From Streptomyces sp. NRRL WC-3549 (GTDB taxonomy: Bacteria; Actinomycetota; Actinomycetes; Streptomycetales; Streptomycetaceae), in NCBI RefSeq assembly GCF_000721935.1, contig NZ_KL585414.1, forward strand, positions 292,372 through 306,902: a stretch of DNA of 14,531 nucleotides, written 5' to 3'. Shown in pieces: positions 12,889-14,531 of this stretch. Below the pieces are notes generated by a model. The model was given only the letters and a program-made list of their open reading frames with translations. It was not told the DNA's origin and ran no database searches. The stretch's first letter is position 1, and each line of letters opens with the position of its first letter. A program made the translations under genes and the position numbers.

Positions 12889-14531
12889 TCAGCTGTAGAT
12901 GCCGAACTCGTGGAGCGAGTACCCCCATTCCGTGCCGCGGGCCGTCAGCTGGAGTCGTACGTACCGGGCCGTGGCCGCGATGTCGAGCGTGTCGATGTCG
13001 CCGTCACCCGAGGTGGTCGTGTGCACGGTGCGCCAGTCGGTGCCGTCGTCGGACACCCGCACCTCGTACGCCTTGGCGTAGGCGGGGTCCCAGACCAGCT
13101 GGAGGGTGCGGAAGGCGGTCGGGGCGCCCAGGTCCACCTGGATCCACTGCGGGTCGCTCCAGTCGCTGGCCCAGCGGGTGTCCGCCCGGCCGTCGGTCGC
13201 CAGGTCCGGGGTGCAGGGGCAGTCGCCGTAGGACTCCTGGAAGGAGGAGGCCGTGGTGGGCTTGTTCAGCGCGATGTCGGTGCCGTCGACGGGCGGCGCG
13301 ACGACCTTGACCGACCTGGTCTCGATGCCGGCGTTGCCGTGGCCGTCCTCGGCCTGGATGTACACCTTCCACACGCCGAGCTTCTCGGGCGCGGTGACCG
13401 CGAAGGCGCCGTCGCCGGTGGAGCGCCACCGGGCCTCGACGAGCCGGTTGTCGCCGGTGGCGTAGTTGCCGCTGAGGAAGACCTTGTACGTCACCGGGTC
13501 GCCGTCCGGGTCCCGTACGTCGGCGCGGACGGTGAACTCCTTGCCGGCGGGCGCGGAGGAGGCCGGGGCGGCCGTCATGCCCGAGATGACGGGCGGGGTG
13601 TTGTCCCCGCTCGTCGATCCGGCGTACGCCTTCTTCACCGCGTAGTACGACAGGCGCTTCAGGCCGTCCGGTACCAGGTTGAACCAGACGCCGCCGAAGT
13701 CGTGCTCCAGGCCGTAGTGGAAGAGCGTCGCGCCGAGGGCCACGCCCCGGTGCCCGGTGACGCAGTCCCAGGCCTTGGTGTACCCCTCGGCCTTCTGCAC
13801 GTCGGTGGGTTCGTCGGGCACCCCGTTGGCGTCGTCGGGCACCTCCCACTCACCGGCCGGGCCGCCCTCGGTGATGATGTAGGGCTTGGTGTACCCGCCC
13901 GCCTCCCAGGCACCGCGCACGTTGCAGACGTCGCCGTAGGAGTTCATCGAGTACAGGTCGAGGTCGGGGGCGTTGCGCTTGTAGTACGGCCAGGCCCCCG
14001 TCCACGCGTCGGTCGAGGTGACCGGGTGGTCCGGGTCGATGGTGTGGATCTTCTTGGCGACGTCGTTGACGAAGCCGGTGTACGCGTCGCGCTGCCGCTC
14101 CAGTTCGTCGCCGCCGTAGCAGTTCTGGAGGCCGAGGACGGATTCGTTGCCGACGTTCCACATCAGTACGCCGGGGTGGCTCTTGTAGGCGTCGACCCAC
14201 TTGGCGAACTCGGTGAGCGAGTCGTTCTTGTACGCCGTGTCGGTCACGTAGTCGACGCAACCGCCGCTGCCGGGGCCGCCGCCGGGCTGGAGCCAGAAGC
14301 CGCTGACGACCTTGATGCCGTTGGCCGCGGCCTCGTCGAGCAGGGGCTTGCTGGAGCCGTCGGTGCCCCAGGTGCGGATGGTGTTCACTCCCATGGACCT
14401 CAGGTCGGGCAGGTAGCGGCCCGCGTCGGCGACGGAGGGCCCCCAGGTGAGCCCCTTGACCTGGTACGGCCGGCCGTCGACGGTGAGCTGCCAGTCGCCC
14501 TGCGAGCCGGTGACGGCGACCTTGCCGCCGG
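12889..14531 (-). CDS. Clan GH-A glycosidase with F5/8 type C domain (5' partial)
   Basis: The reading frame is open to the right edge, so the first 45 codons visible precede the internal ATG at 14394 and the true start lies outside. The 546-residue fragment begins with GDWQLTVDGRPYQVKGLTWGP, typical of the entry to a family 2-like TIM barrel. The acid/base candidate is Glu129 in LMWNVGNES, and the nucleophile candidate is Glu221 in YIITEGGP. An Ig-like linker domain follows (about residues 311-411, starting near DNTPPVISGM). The C-terminus is an F5/8 type C (CBM32-like) carbohydrate-binding domain (about 419-546, ALNKPTTASSF to HEFGIYS). The domain mix implies a secreted enzyme, though the signal peptide is not visible. 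It probably supplies sugars to the importer downstream. The glycosidase family is tentative and the substrate unknown. Confidence 0.85.
   Translation of the reverse strand, partial: GGKVAVTGSQGDWQLTVDGRPYQVKGLTWGPSVADAGRYLPDLRSMGVNTIRTWGTDGSSKPLLDEAAANGIKVVSGFWLQPGGGPGSGGCVDYVTDTAYKNDSLTEFAKWVDAYKSHPGVLMWNVGNESVLGLQNCYGGDELERQRDAYTGFVNDVAKKIHTIDPDHPVTSTDAWTGAWPYYKRNAPDLDLYSMNSYGDVCNVRGAWEAGGYTKPYIITEGGPAGEWEVPDDANGVPDEPTDVQKAEGYTKAWDCVTGHRGVALGATLFHYGLEHDFGGVWFNLVPDGLKRLSYYAVKKAYAGSTSGDNTPPVISGMTAAPASSAPAGKEFTVRADVRDPDGDPVTYKVFLSGNYATGDNRLVEARWRSTGDGAFAVTAPEKLGVWKVYIQAEDGHGNAGIETRSVKVVAPPVDGTDIALNKPTTASSFQESYGDCPCTPDLATDGRADTRWASDWSDPQWIQVDLGAPTAFRTLQLVWDPAYAKAYEVRVSDDGTDWRTVHTTTSGDGDIDTLDIAATARYVRLQLTARGTEWGYSLHEFGIYS

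Noticed and set aside
1..14531. tRNA/rRNA genes, CRISPR arrays, insertion sequences
   Set aside because: I saw no cloverleaf, regularly spaced repeats, transposase motifs or terminal inverted repeats.

Overview
This window is high-GC actinobacterial DNA, most likely from Streptomyces or a close relative. The evidence is strong G/C bias at third codon positions, frequent GTG and TTG starts with ATGA/GTGA-type overlaps, and terminators without U-tracts. It also holds actinobacterial-type CtaD, CtaF and QcrB proteins, and a sugar importer without its own ATPase, as is usual in Streptomyces where MsiK is shared.

Left part (about 1-5970, + strand). A gene-poor leader holds a strong inverted repeat. 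It is followed by a small DUF2795 gene (373-567) that ends in a 17-bp stem terminator. Next is a transcription unit with a match to the Streptomyces SigB promoter consensus. It encodes a molybdopterin oxidoreductase (745-3231) and, from an overlapping TTG start, a 163-residue helical His/Glu-rich protein (3228-3719). A hairpin directly after that stop separates it from ctaD-ctaF (3838-5945), which encode cytochrome c oxidase subunits I and IV. A second, weaker SigB-like promoter lies ahead of ctaD.

Middle (5971-7647, - strand). A QcrB-type cytochrome b gene converges on ctaF with only 25 bp between the stops. No Rieske (qcrA), cytochrome c1 (qcrC), CuA subunit (ctaC) or subunit III (ctaE) gene is present, so these look like accessory copies of the core respiratory subunits. 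Two consecutive hairpins (7778-7836) isolate qcrB from the next operon.

Right part (7857-14531, - strand). This is a carbohydrate-use locus read leftward. It has a secreted-type clan GH-A glycosidase with a C-terminal F5/8 type C domain (5' end outside the window). A 424-bp intergenic region follows, with a terminator and an AT-rich dyad operator/promoter candidate. Then comes an operon of sugar-binding lipoprotein, two CUT1 permeases and a GH1 beta-glucosidase. The plausible flow is extracellular glycan cleavage, import of a beta-linked oligosaccharide powered by a shared ATPase, and cytoplasmic hydrolysis to monosaccharide.

The most notable signal is in the left part. The molybdoenzyme keeps the Mo-ligand cysteine but has lost the cysteines expected to hold its N-terminal Fe-S cluster. 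It sits beside a partial set of aa3 oxidase and bc1 subunits with SigB-like promoters, which suggests a stress-responsive accessory respiratory or redox module. That function is inference.
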